A stretch of DNA of 10,647 nt from Gammaproteobacteria bacterium (GTDB taxonomy: Bacteria; Pseudomonadota; Gammaproteobacteria; Eutrophobiales; Eutrophobiaceae): contig JAAXHV010000275.1 in NCBI GenBank assembly GCA_012270695.1, forward strand, positions 4,921 through 15,567, written 5' to 3'. A program made the translations under genes and the position numbers. Below, one piece after another: positions 1-6,780 of this stretch. Every line of letters starts with the position of its first letter. Positions within the stretch are counted from its first letter, which is position 1. A model generated the notes under the pieces. It saw nothing but the letters and a program-made list of their open reading frames with translations. It searched no databases and was not told where the DNA came from.

Positions 1-95
1 AGTTCCGGCGCGCTTTGTGATAAGTCGACTACTGTGTCATCGACCACAACCCCGATTCGAGTTAGTTTTGAGTGGGTGAAAGTCACAAGCTTCAT
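1..95 (-). CDS. Fumarylacetoacetate hydrolase (FAH) family protein, N-terminal part only (cut by window edge)
   Basis: An open frame starts with ATG at 95-93 and stays open for 31 codons to the left edge. It begins MKLVTF and continues IGVVVDDTVVDLS, which fits the N-terminal beta-strand domain typical of FAH-family enzymes (a short MKLV start, a strand ending in a DD turn, then VVDLS). Its ATG shares one base with the TAA of the upstream isomerase-like gene (TAATG), and a GAGG lies 8 nt before it, which points to coupled translation. The family includes hydrolases and dehydratases acting on 2-keto or diketo acids, among them 2,4-diketo-3-deoxy sugar acid hydrolases, 2-keto-3-deoxy-pentonate dehydratases and acylpyruvases. 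All of these would suit an operon with a sugar-acid dehydratase. The catalytic metal-binding domain lies outside the window, so the reaction cannot be named. Family assignment rests on 31 residues plus context. Confidence 0.75.
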   Translation of the reverse strand, partial: MKLVTFTHSKLTRIGVVVDDTVVDLSQSAPE

Positions 96-883
96 TATGA
101 TTGCCTCGTTGATGATGACCAATCCCGGGACCAGTCGAGACTGTCAACGGTATTGTGAGTGGGTATATATTCTGCACCAACCCATCCTGAATAGCCGATC
201 TCATCAATTTTTTTGAAGATTTCAGAAAATTTGATAACGCCTGTCCCCGGCTGGTGCCGGCCCGGCGCATCAGCAAACTGAATATGGCCGATATGCAGGG
301 CAAATTGTGTTAAAGCATCGATCACATTACCTTCAGAGACCTGGCGGTGATAAATGTCGAACTGTAATTTCAAGTTTTCCCGCCGCACATGATTGATGCA
401 GGCAACCGCATCAGCGGTAGTCTGGATAAAATACCCCGGAACATCGTTACCGTTTATGGGTTCCACCAATGCCTGGGCATTTATCCGTGCCAGCATATCT
501 GAACCATACTCAAGATTATCTATCAAGGTTGCACGGTTGGCTTCGGGATTGCGACCAACCCTGCCGGCCAGAATGTTCACCCGCGGACACTGCAGGATTT
601 GCGCGTACTCGCAGGCAATCTCGATACCTTCCCTGAACTCCTCCTTGCGGTTCGGTTGACAGGCGATACCGGGTTCCCTGCGGGACTGATCACCGCCGGG
701 CGCGTTAATGAGAACGATGGAGACGTCTGCCGCCTCGGCCTGTTCAGCAAGCTGTGCAGCAGGAAACGCATAGGGGAACTGGATATCTACGCCGGTGAAA
801 CCGGCAGCCGCGGCCGCGGCAGATCGATCCAGGAACGGCAATTCTGTAAACATCATACTGATATTGACTGAAAATCTGGGCAT
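95..883 (-). CDS. Hydroxypyruvate isomerase-like TIM-barrel protein (Hyi/OtnI family)
   Basis: This 262-residue protein matches the usual length of about 260 for Hyi/OtnI proteins, members of the xylose-isomerase-like TIM-barrel superfamily. The start MPRFSVNISMMFTE is the conserved opening of that family. Likely metal ligands are E141 in EPIN, D176 in QFDIYH, Q202 in GHIQFAD and E238 in GAEY; the GRHQPGTG segment (209-216) is also typical. Known members interconvert hydroxypyruvate and tartronate semialdehyde (Hyi) or 2-oxo- and 3-oxo-tetronates (OtnI). Which substrate applies here cannot be read from sequence. The gene begins 12 nt after the stop of the dehydrogenase gene and has no clear Shine-Dalgarno sequence, so it is probably translated by coupling. 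Pairing with a GarR-like dehydrogenase recurs in glyoxylate, tartronate and tetronate catabolism and supports a step in sugar-acid breakdown. Confidence 0.87.
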   Translation of the reverse strand: MPRFSVNISMMFTELPFLDRSAAAAAAGFTGVDIQFPYAFPAAQLAEQAEAADVSIVLINAPGGDQSRREPGIACQPNRKEEFREGIEIACEYAQILQCPRVNILAGRVGRNPEANRATLIDNLEYGSDMLARINAQALVEPINGNDVPGYFIQTTADAVACINHVRRENLKLQFDIYHRQVSEGNVIDALTQFALHIGHIQFADAPGRHQPGTGVIKFSEIFKKIDEIGYSGWVGAEYIPTHNTVDSLDWSRDWSSSTRQS

Positions 884-895
884 GGCGGTGTAAGG

Positions 896-1786
896 CTAGC
901 TCCTTTTCCCTGTATCGAACTGTCTCATCAAATTTTCAACGTCCGTGTGTAAATAACCCTTATTTGCAACACTCTGATAAATTTCTTCCGCGGCGCCGGT
1001 CATGGGTAAAGGGGCATCCAGAGACTGTGCATATTGCAGGGCATTTCTGACATCCTTGAGCATAGTATGTATCTCACCGATTTTTTCTGCGTCCTGCCCG
1101 CCCGCCATGCGCGGCCCGTAAATCTGCAACGGCAGGGAGTCTGCAAAACCACCTTGTAACGCTTCAGGTATCCGCTCTGTATTGATGCCGGCAATGCCTG
1201 CAAGATTGATTGCTTCGGCGATTACCGCCAGATTACAACTGACAATCACCTGATTACACAGTTTGGTAACCTGCCCACAACCTGACGGACCCATGTGTGT
1301 AATGCGCTGGGCGAGTTGCGCGAAGATCGGCCGGGCACGCTCAACATCAGCTTTCTCGCCGCCGCACATGATCACCAGCCTGCCGTGTTGTGCTCCACTT
1401 ACACCCCCCGACACCGGGGCATCTATCCAACGCATACCCGTTTTCTGCCGTAACTGTTGCGCAATGCGCAGAGTGTCGCGGGGCAGAATGCTGGAAAAAT
1501 CGATCACCAGCTTTTCTTCCCCGGCGTTGTTAACGATGCCCCCGGCTCCAAGAACGACCTGTTCTACTGCAACACCGTCAGTCAGGCACAATAAGACAAT
1601 ATCGGCATTGGCCGTTACTTCAGCGGGAGACCCGGCAATTCTGGCGCCGGCGGCGCCGAGTTCTTCGAGCTTTGCCGCGGTCCGGTTATGTACTACCACA
1701 CTCCTTCCCGCATCGAGTAAACGCAATACCATTGGTTTGCCCATTTTCCCGGTGCCGATAAAGCCCAGGGTGATCTTATCCGTCAT
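896..1786 (-). CDS. NAD(P)-dependent beta-hydroxyacid dehydrogenase (3-hydroxyisobutyrate dehydrogenase / tartronate semialdehyde reductase family)
   Basis: The 296-residue protein has the full layout of cytoplasmic beta-hydroxyacid dehydrogenases. Near the N-terminus is a Rossmann nucleotide-binding motif GTGKMG (11-16). The second strand ends in NRT (34-36), a pattern that tends to favour NADP(H). The substrate-binding DAPVSGG lies at 122-128, and GQVTKLCNQ (171-179) carries the catalytic lysine K175. HTMLKD (240-245) is the usual C-terminal-domain substrate segment. Relatives include GarR/GlxR (2-hydroxy-3-oxopropionate reductase), LtnD and 3-hydroxyisobutyrate dehydrogenase. Next to an Hyi-like gene, reduction of tartronate semialdehyde or oxidation of a related hydroxyacid is plausible, but the substrate is inferred. 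The start overlaps the 3' end of the dehydratase gene by 11 nt and has a strong GGAGG 9 nt upstream inside that gene, so both are clearly on one transcript. Confidence 0.9.
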   Translation of the reverse strand: MTDKITLGFIGTGKMGKPMVLRLLDAGRSVVVHNRTAAKLEELGAAGARIAGSPAEVTANADIVLLCLTDGVAVEQVVLGAGGIVNNAGEEKLVIDFSSILPRDTLRIAQQLRQKTGMRWIDAPVSGGVSGAQHGRLVIMCGGEKADVERARPIFAQLAQRITHMGPSGCGQVTKLCNQVIVSCNLAVIAEAINLAGIAGINTERIPEALQGGFADSLPLQIYGPRMAGGQDAEKIGEIHTMLKDVRNALQYAQSLDAPLPMTGAAEEIYQSVANKGYLHTDVENLMRQFDTGKRS

Positions 1787-3506
1787 CCGCCTGTACCTCC
1801 TCTATCGGCCAAACAACGTTGCCGCGATGCGTAACAGCACCAAGGTGCGAAGAACCAACCTGGGTTGCGTATTTCTGCAACACTCCTGCTAAGCTGGAAG
1901 CATCAGGGACCTGCCATTGTTCAGTCCGTCGTTGAAGTTCATCGTCAGAAATCAGAAGATCGAGGGTTGTCCTGTTTACATCAATACGAATTCGATCGCC
2001 GTTTCTAATAAGTGCGATAACGCCACCGTCAGCCGCTTCAGGAGCGATGTGTCCTACACAAATTCCTCGTGTAGCGCCGGAAAACCGACCATCAGTCAAT
2101 AACGCGACTTTCTCTCCCAGCCCCTTGCCATAAATCAGCGAAGTAACCCCTAACATTTCGCGCATACCCGGCCCACCCTTGGGCCCTTCGTTGCGAATCA
2201 CGATGACAGAACCCTCTATACTTGTTTGTTGCATGACTATCTTCATACACTCTTCTTCACTTTCAAAAACAAGCGCCGGCCCTTCAAAAAACAGAGACTT
2301 GAGGCCGGCTACCTTCAACAACGCCCCATCAGGGCAAAGATTGCCTTTCAATACCATCAAACCACCAGCCATTGACAAGGGATCAGTCAATGGTCTGATG
2401 ACCCGGCCATCCGGCTCACCTGCACATTGAAGTTGTTCGGACAAGGTTTTACCTTCTATGGTCAGGCAGTCTCCATGCAGGTATCCACCATCCAATAATA
2501 CTTTTAATATAATCGATACACCTCCGGCATTGTGCACATCCTTTGCCAGAAACCTGCCGCCCGGCTTCATATCGGCAATCAGCGGTGTACTCCGGAAAAT
2601 CTCTGCCATATCATCCAGACTGAAACGGATACCGGCTTCATGGGCAATCGCAGGAATATGCAAAGCGGCATTGGTTGAACCTCCCGTAGCCGCCACGACT
2701 ACACAGGCATTCTCCAGACTCTTTCGAGTAATCAGGTCCCGTGGTAATGGGCCATCATTTTGCAAAATCTCTATCACCCTTTTTCCTGCTCTGTATGCCA
2801 GGGCTTCACGTGCTTCATATACCGCCGGTACAACGGATGAATCAGCCAGCGCAAGGCCAAGCGCCTCGGACACCATTCCCATAGTATTTGCGGTAAATTG
2901 CCCCGGACAGGACCCAACGGTGGGAATACTGCATTGTTCCAATTTATCGAGATGCGCCCGCGTCATTTCTCCGGCAAGTACTGCGCCCACGCCTTCTGTT
3001 ACGTCCAGGATGGTCACCTCTTCTCCATGCAGGTTCCCGGGCAGGGAACTGCCCCCATACATAAAGACTGCAGGTGAATTACAGCGCACCATGGCCATCA
3101 TGATGCCCGGCAATGTCTTGTCACAGCCGGCAAAACCGACCAGGCCATCGTAAGCGTGCCCACGCATTACCGCTTCAATGCTGTCTGCGATCAATTCGCG
3201 TCCAATCAGGGAAAAGCGCATGCCCAGGTGATTCATGGACATGCTGTCAGCGACCGAGATGGTTGCGAACTCACGAGGTATTGCTCCAGCATCAATGATG
3301 CCGGCCTTGGCAGCCTGTGCCTGTTGCGACAGGTTTATATTACAGGGAGTAGTTTCTCCCGCAGTTGTTACAACCCCAATAAACGGTTTATCAAAATCAT
3401 CATCGCCGAGTCCCATGCCACGCAAAAAAGCGCGGTGAGGCGAACGGGTGAGTCCCTTGGTGGTAATGCCGGACCGTAAGCCAGGTTTATTCTTCTCTGA
3501 CACCAT
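1776..3506 (-). CDS. IlvD/Edd-family dehydratase ([2Fe-2S] type), probably for a sugar or hydroxy acid
   Basis: This 576-residue cytoplasmic enzyme covers the whole IlvD/Edd family length. Three cysteines stand at the cluster-ligand positions: C55 (TPCN), C128 (GCDK) and C200 (SCPGQFTANTM). K130 in GCDK is the lysine that is carbamylated in characterised members. The C-terminal domain has GPKGGPGMREM (441-451) and LTDGRFSGATRG (470-481), whose S476 corresponds to the proposed catalytic base. The three cysteines indicate a [2Fe-2S] enzyme rather than the [4Fe-4S] Edd type. Family members dehydrate 2,3-dihydroxy acids: DHAD in valine/isoleucine synthesis, or arabonate, xylonate, gluconate and similar aldonates in catabolism. 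The third cysteine region resembles DHAD, yet no branched-chain biosynthetic gene is nearby. Placement among a sulfatase, a reductase and an FAH enzyme argues for a catabolic acid substrate. The start is 23 nt from the sulfatase stop, with only a weak ribosome-binding site. Confidence 0.88.
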   Translation of the reverse strand: MVSEKNKPGLRSGITTKGLTRSPHRAFLRGMGLGDDDFDKPFIGVVTTAGETTPCNINLSQQAQAAKAGIIDAGAIPREFATISVADSMSMNHLGMRFSLIGRELIADSIEAVMRGHAYDGLVGFAGCDKTLPGIMMAMVRCNSPAVFMYGGSSLPGNLHGEEVTILDVTEGVGAVLAGEMTRAHLDKLEQCSIPTVGSCPGQFTANTMGMVSEALGLALADSSVVPAVYEAREALAYRAGKRVIEILQNDGPLPRDLITRKSLENACVVVAATGGSTNAALHIPAIAHEAGIRFSLDDMAEIFRSTPLIADMKPGGRFLAKDVHNAGGVSIILKVLLDGGYLHGDCLTIEGKTLSEQLQCAGEPDGRVIRPLTDPLSMAGGLMVLKGNLCPDGALLKVAGLKSLFFEGPALVFESEEECMKIVMQQTSIEGSVIVIRNEGPKGGPGMREMLGVTSLIYGKGLGEKVALLTDGRFSGATRGICVGHIAPEAADGGVIALIRNGDRIRIDVNRTTLDLLISDDELQRRTEQWQVPDASSLAGVLQKYATQVGSSHLGAVTHRGNVVWPIEEVQADDG

Positions 3507-3529
3507 TTCCAGGACAGTTATTGAATCGG

Positions 3530-5278
3530 CTAATATTCACTGATCCAATCCGGCAAAATCACACCGTTTTCCTGCACGTATTGTTCCCACAAGGCAATTA
3601 ACTCACTGAGTTTTTGAGGATATCGCGCAGATAAATCGTGCATCTCGGCCAGGTCAACCGCCAAATTATAAAGTTGCCACTGTTCGGTTTTTATCCCATC
3701 CACCCAAGGTTCCCATTTTTTCTGATCAGGTTGCCAGACGATCTTCCAATCGCCTTTGCGATAAGCGCGTTTGCCCAGCAATTCCCAACCCGTTGAAAAT
3801 TCTCTGTCACTGACTGACACTGCCCTATTGCTGAGCAGCTTCACAAGAGAACGACCCTGCAGGGGCAACACTTTATGCCCATTAAATTCTGTCACGGGGT
3901 GACTGACCTTTGCAAATTCCAATAACGTCGGCATGACATCCATTACCGTCAGAACTTCCTTGCGAATCCCGTCACCCTGAATAACTGCCGGATAGCGTAT
4001 GAACGCCGGCACACGGATACCGCCTTCCGTGGTAAATCCTTTAAACATTCGAAAAGGGCCGACGGCAGCCCGTGCCCAGTTCGGCCCCAGCATGACGTAC
4101 GAGTCCGGCCTGCCCATGTTGCCATAGCTGTTATCGCAACATTGATGGGACCATTCCTGCAGTGGTACCAGGCCGTCATCAAGACGATGGCCTTCCGCGC
4201 CGTTGTCGGACATGAAAAAAACAAGTGTATTGTCATACTCGTCAACGTCTTTCAGGTAATCTATCACTCGCCCAAAATGCCTATCCAGATCATCAATCAT
4301 CGCAGCATAGATCTCCATGCTCTTTGCAGATACCTTGCGTTCCTGTTCAGACAGTTGGTCCCATGGCTTTTCCGCGGGTAATGGCGGGGACGCCTCGGTA
4401 TCGGCAGGAATGATGCCCAACTCCTTGAGACGCTGAAACCGTTGCGCGTGTAAAACGTCATATCCCTGATCGTATTTACCGTTGTATTTTTCTATGGATG
4501 CTTCGGGCGCCTGTAACGGGAAATGCACCGCAGTAAAAGCGAGATAGGCAAAAAATGGTTTTGTGTCGTCAAGACCTTGATCGATATAATCGATCATCTT
4601 GCTGGCGTAAAAGCGTGTCGAATAGAAATCTGCGGGCAAACTATCGAGTTTCTTGCCGTTTTCCCGGTAAATAGCCAGTCCCGGCCCGGAAAGTGATTGC
4701 ATGTTGCTGAAGTGTCCGGCGCCGGATTCCGTCAATACATAGGATTTTTCAAAGCCCCTGGCGGCCGGGCTGTGCTCTTCGCTGTCTCCAAGATGCCATT
4801 TGCCGGTTATGTAAGTATGATAACCTGCAGCCTGTAACAGTTCCGGCAATGAGACAACGCCGTTCCTGAGATAGCCTTCGTAGCCGATTTGCCCTTTTTG
4901 ATTATCTGCAAGCTTTGCGTACAGGTTTCCTACACCAGCCCGATGATTATCCATTCCGGACAGCAACATGGCTCGAGTCGGCGAACACATTGATGAGCTG
5001 TAAAACTGCGAAAACATTTGTCCTTCCCTGGCCAGTGCATCAAGATTCGGCGTATCAATTTCACTGCCGTAGACTCCGAGATCGGTGTAGCCCAGGTCGT
5101 CCGCAACGATAAGCAGAATATTCGGCCGGGACGATACCTGCCCGGCAGGCTGAGCATTTTCAACAACGTTGCGGGAAGATTGGGGAACGGCAGAAAAAGA
5201 ACAAATTGTAAATAACAGCGCAAGTACCATGGCAGACAAAAACCACTTCTGTTCTCTTTTGATACCGGTATCTGCCAC
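3530..5278 (-). CDS. Exported arylsulfatase, AtsA-like, with formylglycine motif
   Basis: This sulfatase hydrolyses a sulfate ester; the start chosen here gives 582 residues. The active site closely follows Pseudomonas aeruginosa AtsA as remembered: DD60-61 (IVADDLG), C98 and R102 in CSPTRAMLLSG (the cysteine that becomes formylglycine), K160 and H162 in GKWHLG, H252 in AVHFPLQAP, D358-N359 in MSDNGAEG, and K413 in MFKGFTTEGGIRVP. The longest frame opens with TTG at 5329 and has no ribosome-binding site. GTG at 5278 has AGAGAGG 7 nt upstream and gives a clean signal sequence: a basic n-region (KREQKW), a hydrophobic stretch FLSAMVLALLFTICSF and small residues after it. Export to the periplasm, or anchoring in the inner membrane, is therefore likely. 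AtsA itself lacks a signal peptide. No formylglycine-generating enzyme gene is visible in the window. The natural substrate is unknown. Confidence 0.92.
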   Translation of the reverse strand: MADTGIKREQKWFLSAMVLALLFTICSFSAVPQSSRNVVENAQPAGQVSSRPNILLIVADDLGYTDLGVYGSEIDTPNLDALAREGQMFSQFYSSSMCSPTRAMLLSGMDNHRAGVGNLYAKLADNQKGQIGYEGYLRNGVVSLPELLQAAGYHTYITGKWHLGDSEEHSPAARGFEKSYVLTESGAGHFSNMQSLSGPGLAIYRENGKKLDSLPADFYSTRFYASKMIDYIDQGLDDTKPFFAYLAFTAVHFPLQAPEASIEKYNGKYDQGYDVLHAQRFQRLKELGIIPADTEASPPLPAEKPWDQLSEQERKVSAKSMEIYAAMIDDLDRHFGRVIDYLKDVDEYDNTLVFFMSDNGAEGHRLDDGLVPLQEWSHQCCDNSYGNMGRPDSYVMLGPNWARAAVGPFRMFKGFTTEGGIRVPAFIRYPAVIQGDGIRKEVLTVMDVMPTLLEFAKVSHPVTEFNGHKVLPLQGRSLVKLLSNRAVSVSDREFSTGWELLGKRAYRKGDWKIVWQPDQKKWEPWVDGIKTEQWQLYNLAVDLAEMHDLSARYPQKLSELIALWEQYVQENGVILPDWISEY

Positions 5279-5282
5279 CTGT

Positions 5283-5292
5283 TCACCTCTCT
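5283..5292 (-). promoter_or_regulatory. Ribosome-binding site that sets the sulfatase start
   Basis: Read on the minus strand this is AGAGAGGTGA. Its AGAGAGG core ends 7 nt before the GTG at 5278-5276. No comparable site precedes the TTG at 5329, so GTG is the preferred start, and the extra 17 residues of the longer frame are probably untranslated. Confidence 0.7.
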
Positions 5293-5342
5293 GTCCGTGT
5301 CTGGGGCGTATGGCTTTAATAACACTCAACCAAGTACGAAAG

Positions 5343-6680
5343 TCAATCGTCTTCCGTCACAAAGTCAGACACTCTTCTCGACATCATGATAATAGCGAAT
5401 AGGGCTACTGCCGCAGGAACCGCGGCAACAAGGAAGATTTTATCGATATCAAGGTTCAGGCCGACGAGGATTCCGCCGATCAAGGGTCCGACGATAGACC
5501 CGACGCGCCCTGCTGCAATACTCCAGCCAGTACCTGCACTACGAATTTCAACCGGATAGTTGGTTGCAGCGATGGCGCTGATATTCAATTGTGCCCCAAC
5601 AAAGGTAAACCCCGCCAAAAAAATTACTGTCAGAACGACCGCCGCGCCGGCCGCTGCACTCATACCGATTGCGGCAATGAAAACAATTGCTATTCCCATG
5701 GCAATGGCCATGGCAAGGTAAGGACCGCGCTTATCGCTGATGCGACTGATGATAATACTGCCGATGATGCCTCCCAGATTGAGTAACGCTACCCCCATGA
5801 TCGCCTTTTGTTGCGCTACCCCGGCATCCACCAGTACCAGCGGTATCCAGTGTACGAGGAAATAAGTCAGTAATAATGCAGAAAATGTCAACAGCCAAAG
5901 TAACAGGGTCCACATTGCCCGGCCATCCATGAACAGTTTCTTAACCGGTTGTTTTACCTGCTCAGTGCGTGGCAGATGTATCTGTTCCATAGCCACGTCC
6001 TTTAGCGACGGATCCAGCCGGGCCAGGGTCGAGGCAATCTGCTCCGGTTTTTTTGCGTTGAGCGCCAGAAACTTGATCGATTCCGGAAGCTGAAACCAGG
6101 AGATGGCCAGGAGAATCAACGGCAGGATTCCGCCTATGATGAATACCATTTCCCACCCATACGCGGGAATAATACGGGCGCTGGCCATGCCACCGATAAC
6201 GGCGCCCAGTGGAAAGCCGATAAACGTTGCTACAATCGCAGTTGACCGGATACGCCTGGGTGAATATTCTGCCACTAATGCAATGGCATTCGGCAGTAAT
6301 CCACCCAGGCCGAGACCGCCTATCAACCGGTATATCGTCAGCATTTCCACTGAGGACGCACCCGCGCTCAACAAGGACATAATACCGAATAGCAGGGTCG
6401 ATGCCAGAATGAGCGGCTTACGGCCAAGACGGTCACCGGCGGGCCCTAATGCCATGGCGCCAATCATGGTGCCGAGCAGTCCGGCGCTGAACAACAGCCC
6501 GAATGTGTTGGGTGATATGTCCCAGGTATGACGTAACGCCGGCGCGACAAAGGCAATTGATTGAGTATCAAAACCATCTACCATGATCAGGGCAAAACAG
6601 GTGATGATCACGCCTTTCTGGAATGCCCGAAGTTTTGCCTTGTCCATTATTTCGACAAGGTTCATTTCCTGCTCTTGCAT
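5343..6680 (-). CDS. MFS transporter, aromatic/organic acid:H+ symporter (AAHS) type
   Basis: This is a 445-residue inner-membrane transporter of the major facilitator superfamily with about 12 hydrophobic segments. DGFD at 35-38 in the first membrane segment, followed by TQSIAFVAPAL, is the hallmark of the AAHS group (PcaK, BenK, MhpT). The loop 2-3 motif is GDRLGRKP (82-89), and RLIGGLGLGGLLPNA (118-132) forms the fourth-segment region. A second copy of the loop motif, SRISDKRGP, lies in the C-terminal half. AAHS members import aromatic or other carboxylic acids with protons, so an acid released by the sulfatase or entering by the TonB receptor is a reasonable cargo; the exact one is unknown. 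A GAGGA lies 10 nt before this start. An internal ATG at 6665 is a weaker alternative. A 100-nt gap separates it from the receptor gene. Confidence 0.88.
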   Translation of the reverse strand: MQEQEMNLVEIMDKAKLRAFQKGVIITCFALIMVDGFDTQSIAFVAPALRHTWDISPNTFGLLFSAGLLGTMIGAMALGPAGDRLGRKPLILASTLLFGIMSLLSAGASSVEMLTIYRLIGGLGLGGLLPNAIALVAEYSPRRIRSTAIVATFIGFPLGAVIGGMASARIIPAYGWEMVFIIGGILPLILLAISWFQLPESIKFLALNAKKPEQIASTLARLDPSLKDVAMEQIHLPRTEQVKQPVKKLFMDGRAMWTLLLWLLTFSALLLTYFLVHWIPLVLVDAGVAQQKAIMGVALLNLGGIIGSIIISRISDKRGPYLAMAIAMGIAIVFIAAIGMSAAAGAAVVLTVIFLAGFTFVGAQLNISAIAATNYPVEIRSAGTGWSIAAGRVGSIVGPLIGGILVGLNLDIDKIFLVAAVPAAVALFAIIMMSRRVSDFVTEDD

Positions 6681-6780
6681 GGCAACAATGTCCTCAGCAC
6701 GCCTTCAATGGATGCAATTCGGGTTATAAGCAGGGAAGCTCTTAACCATAGGTTCCGTAGAATTATTTGAATGGGTTGCC
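6681..6780. other. Short intergenic gap between receptor and transporter genes
   Basis: These 100 nt hold no gene. There is no GC-rich hairpin followed by a T-run on the minus strand, so read-through from the receptor into the transporter is likely. A TATAAC hexamer is present on the minus strand, but no good -35 element lies at the right distance. A six-base inverted pair, GGCAAC and GTTGCC, sits at the two ends about 100 nt apart and is probably chance. Confidence 0.4.

Noticed and set aside
37..303. Minus-strand frame (88 codons) overlapping the isomerase and FAH genes
   Set aside because: It is out of frame with both real genes, whose frames have clear family motifs; the arginine-rich product is not recognisable.
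1263..1892. Long plus-strand frame (209 codons)
   Set aside because: It is antisense to the dehydrogenase and dehydratase genes, is rich in S, P and R as expected for a reverse-frame shadow, and matches no family.
2458..3153. Long plus-strand frame (231 codons)
   Set aside because: It is fully antisense to the well-supported IlvD-type dehydratase, with shadow-like composition and no recognisable motif.
1..5278. Sulfoquinovose (sulfo-Entner-Doudoroff) pathway
   Set aside because: An IlvD-type dehydratase occurs in that pathway, but the characteristic dehydrogenases, lactonase and aldolase are not seen, and a sulfatase acts on sulfate esters, not sulfonates.
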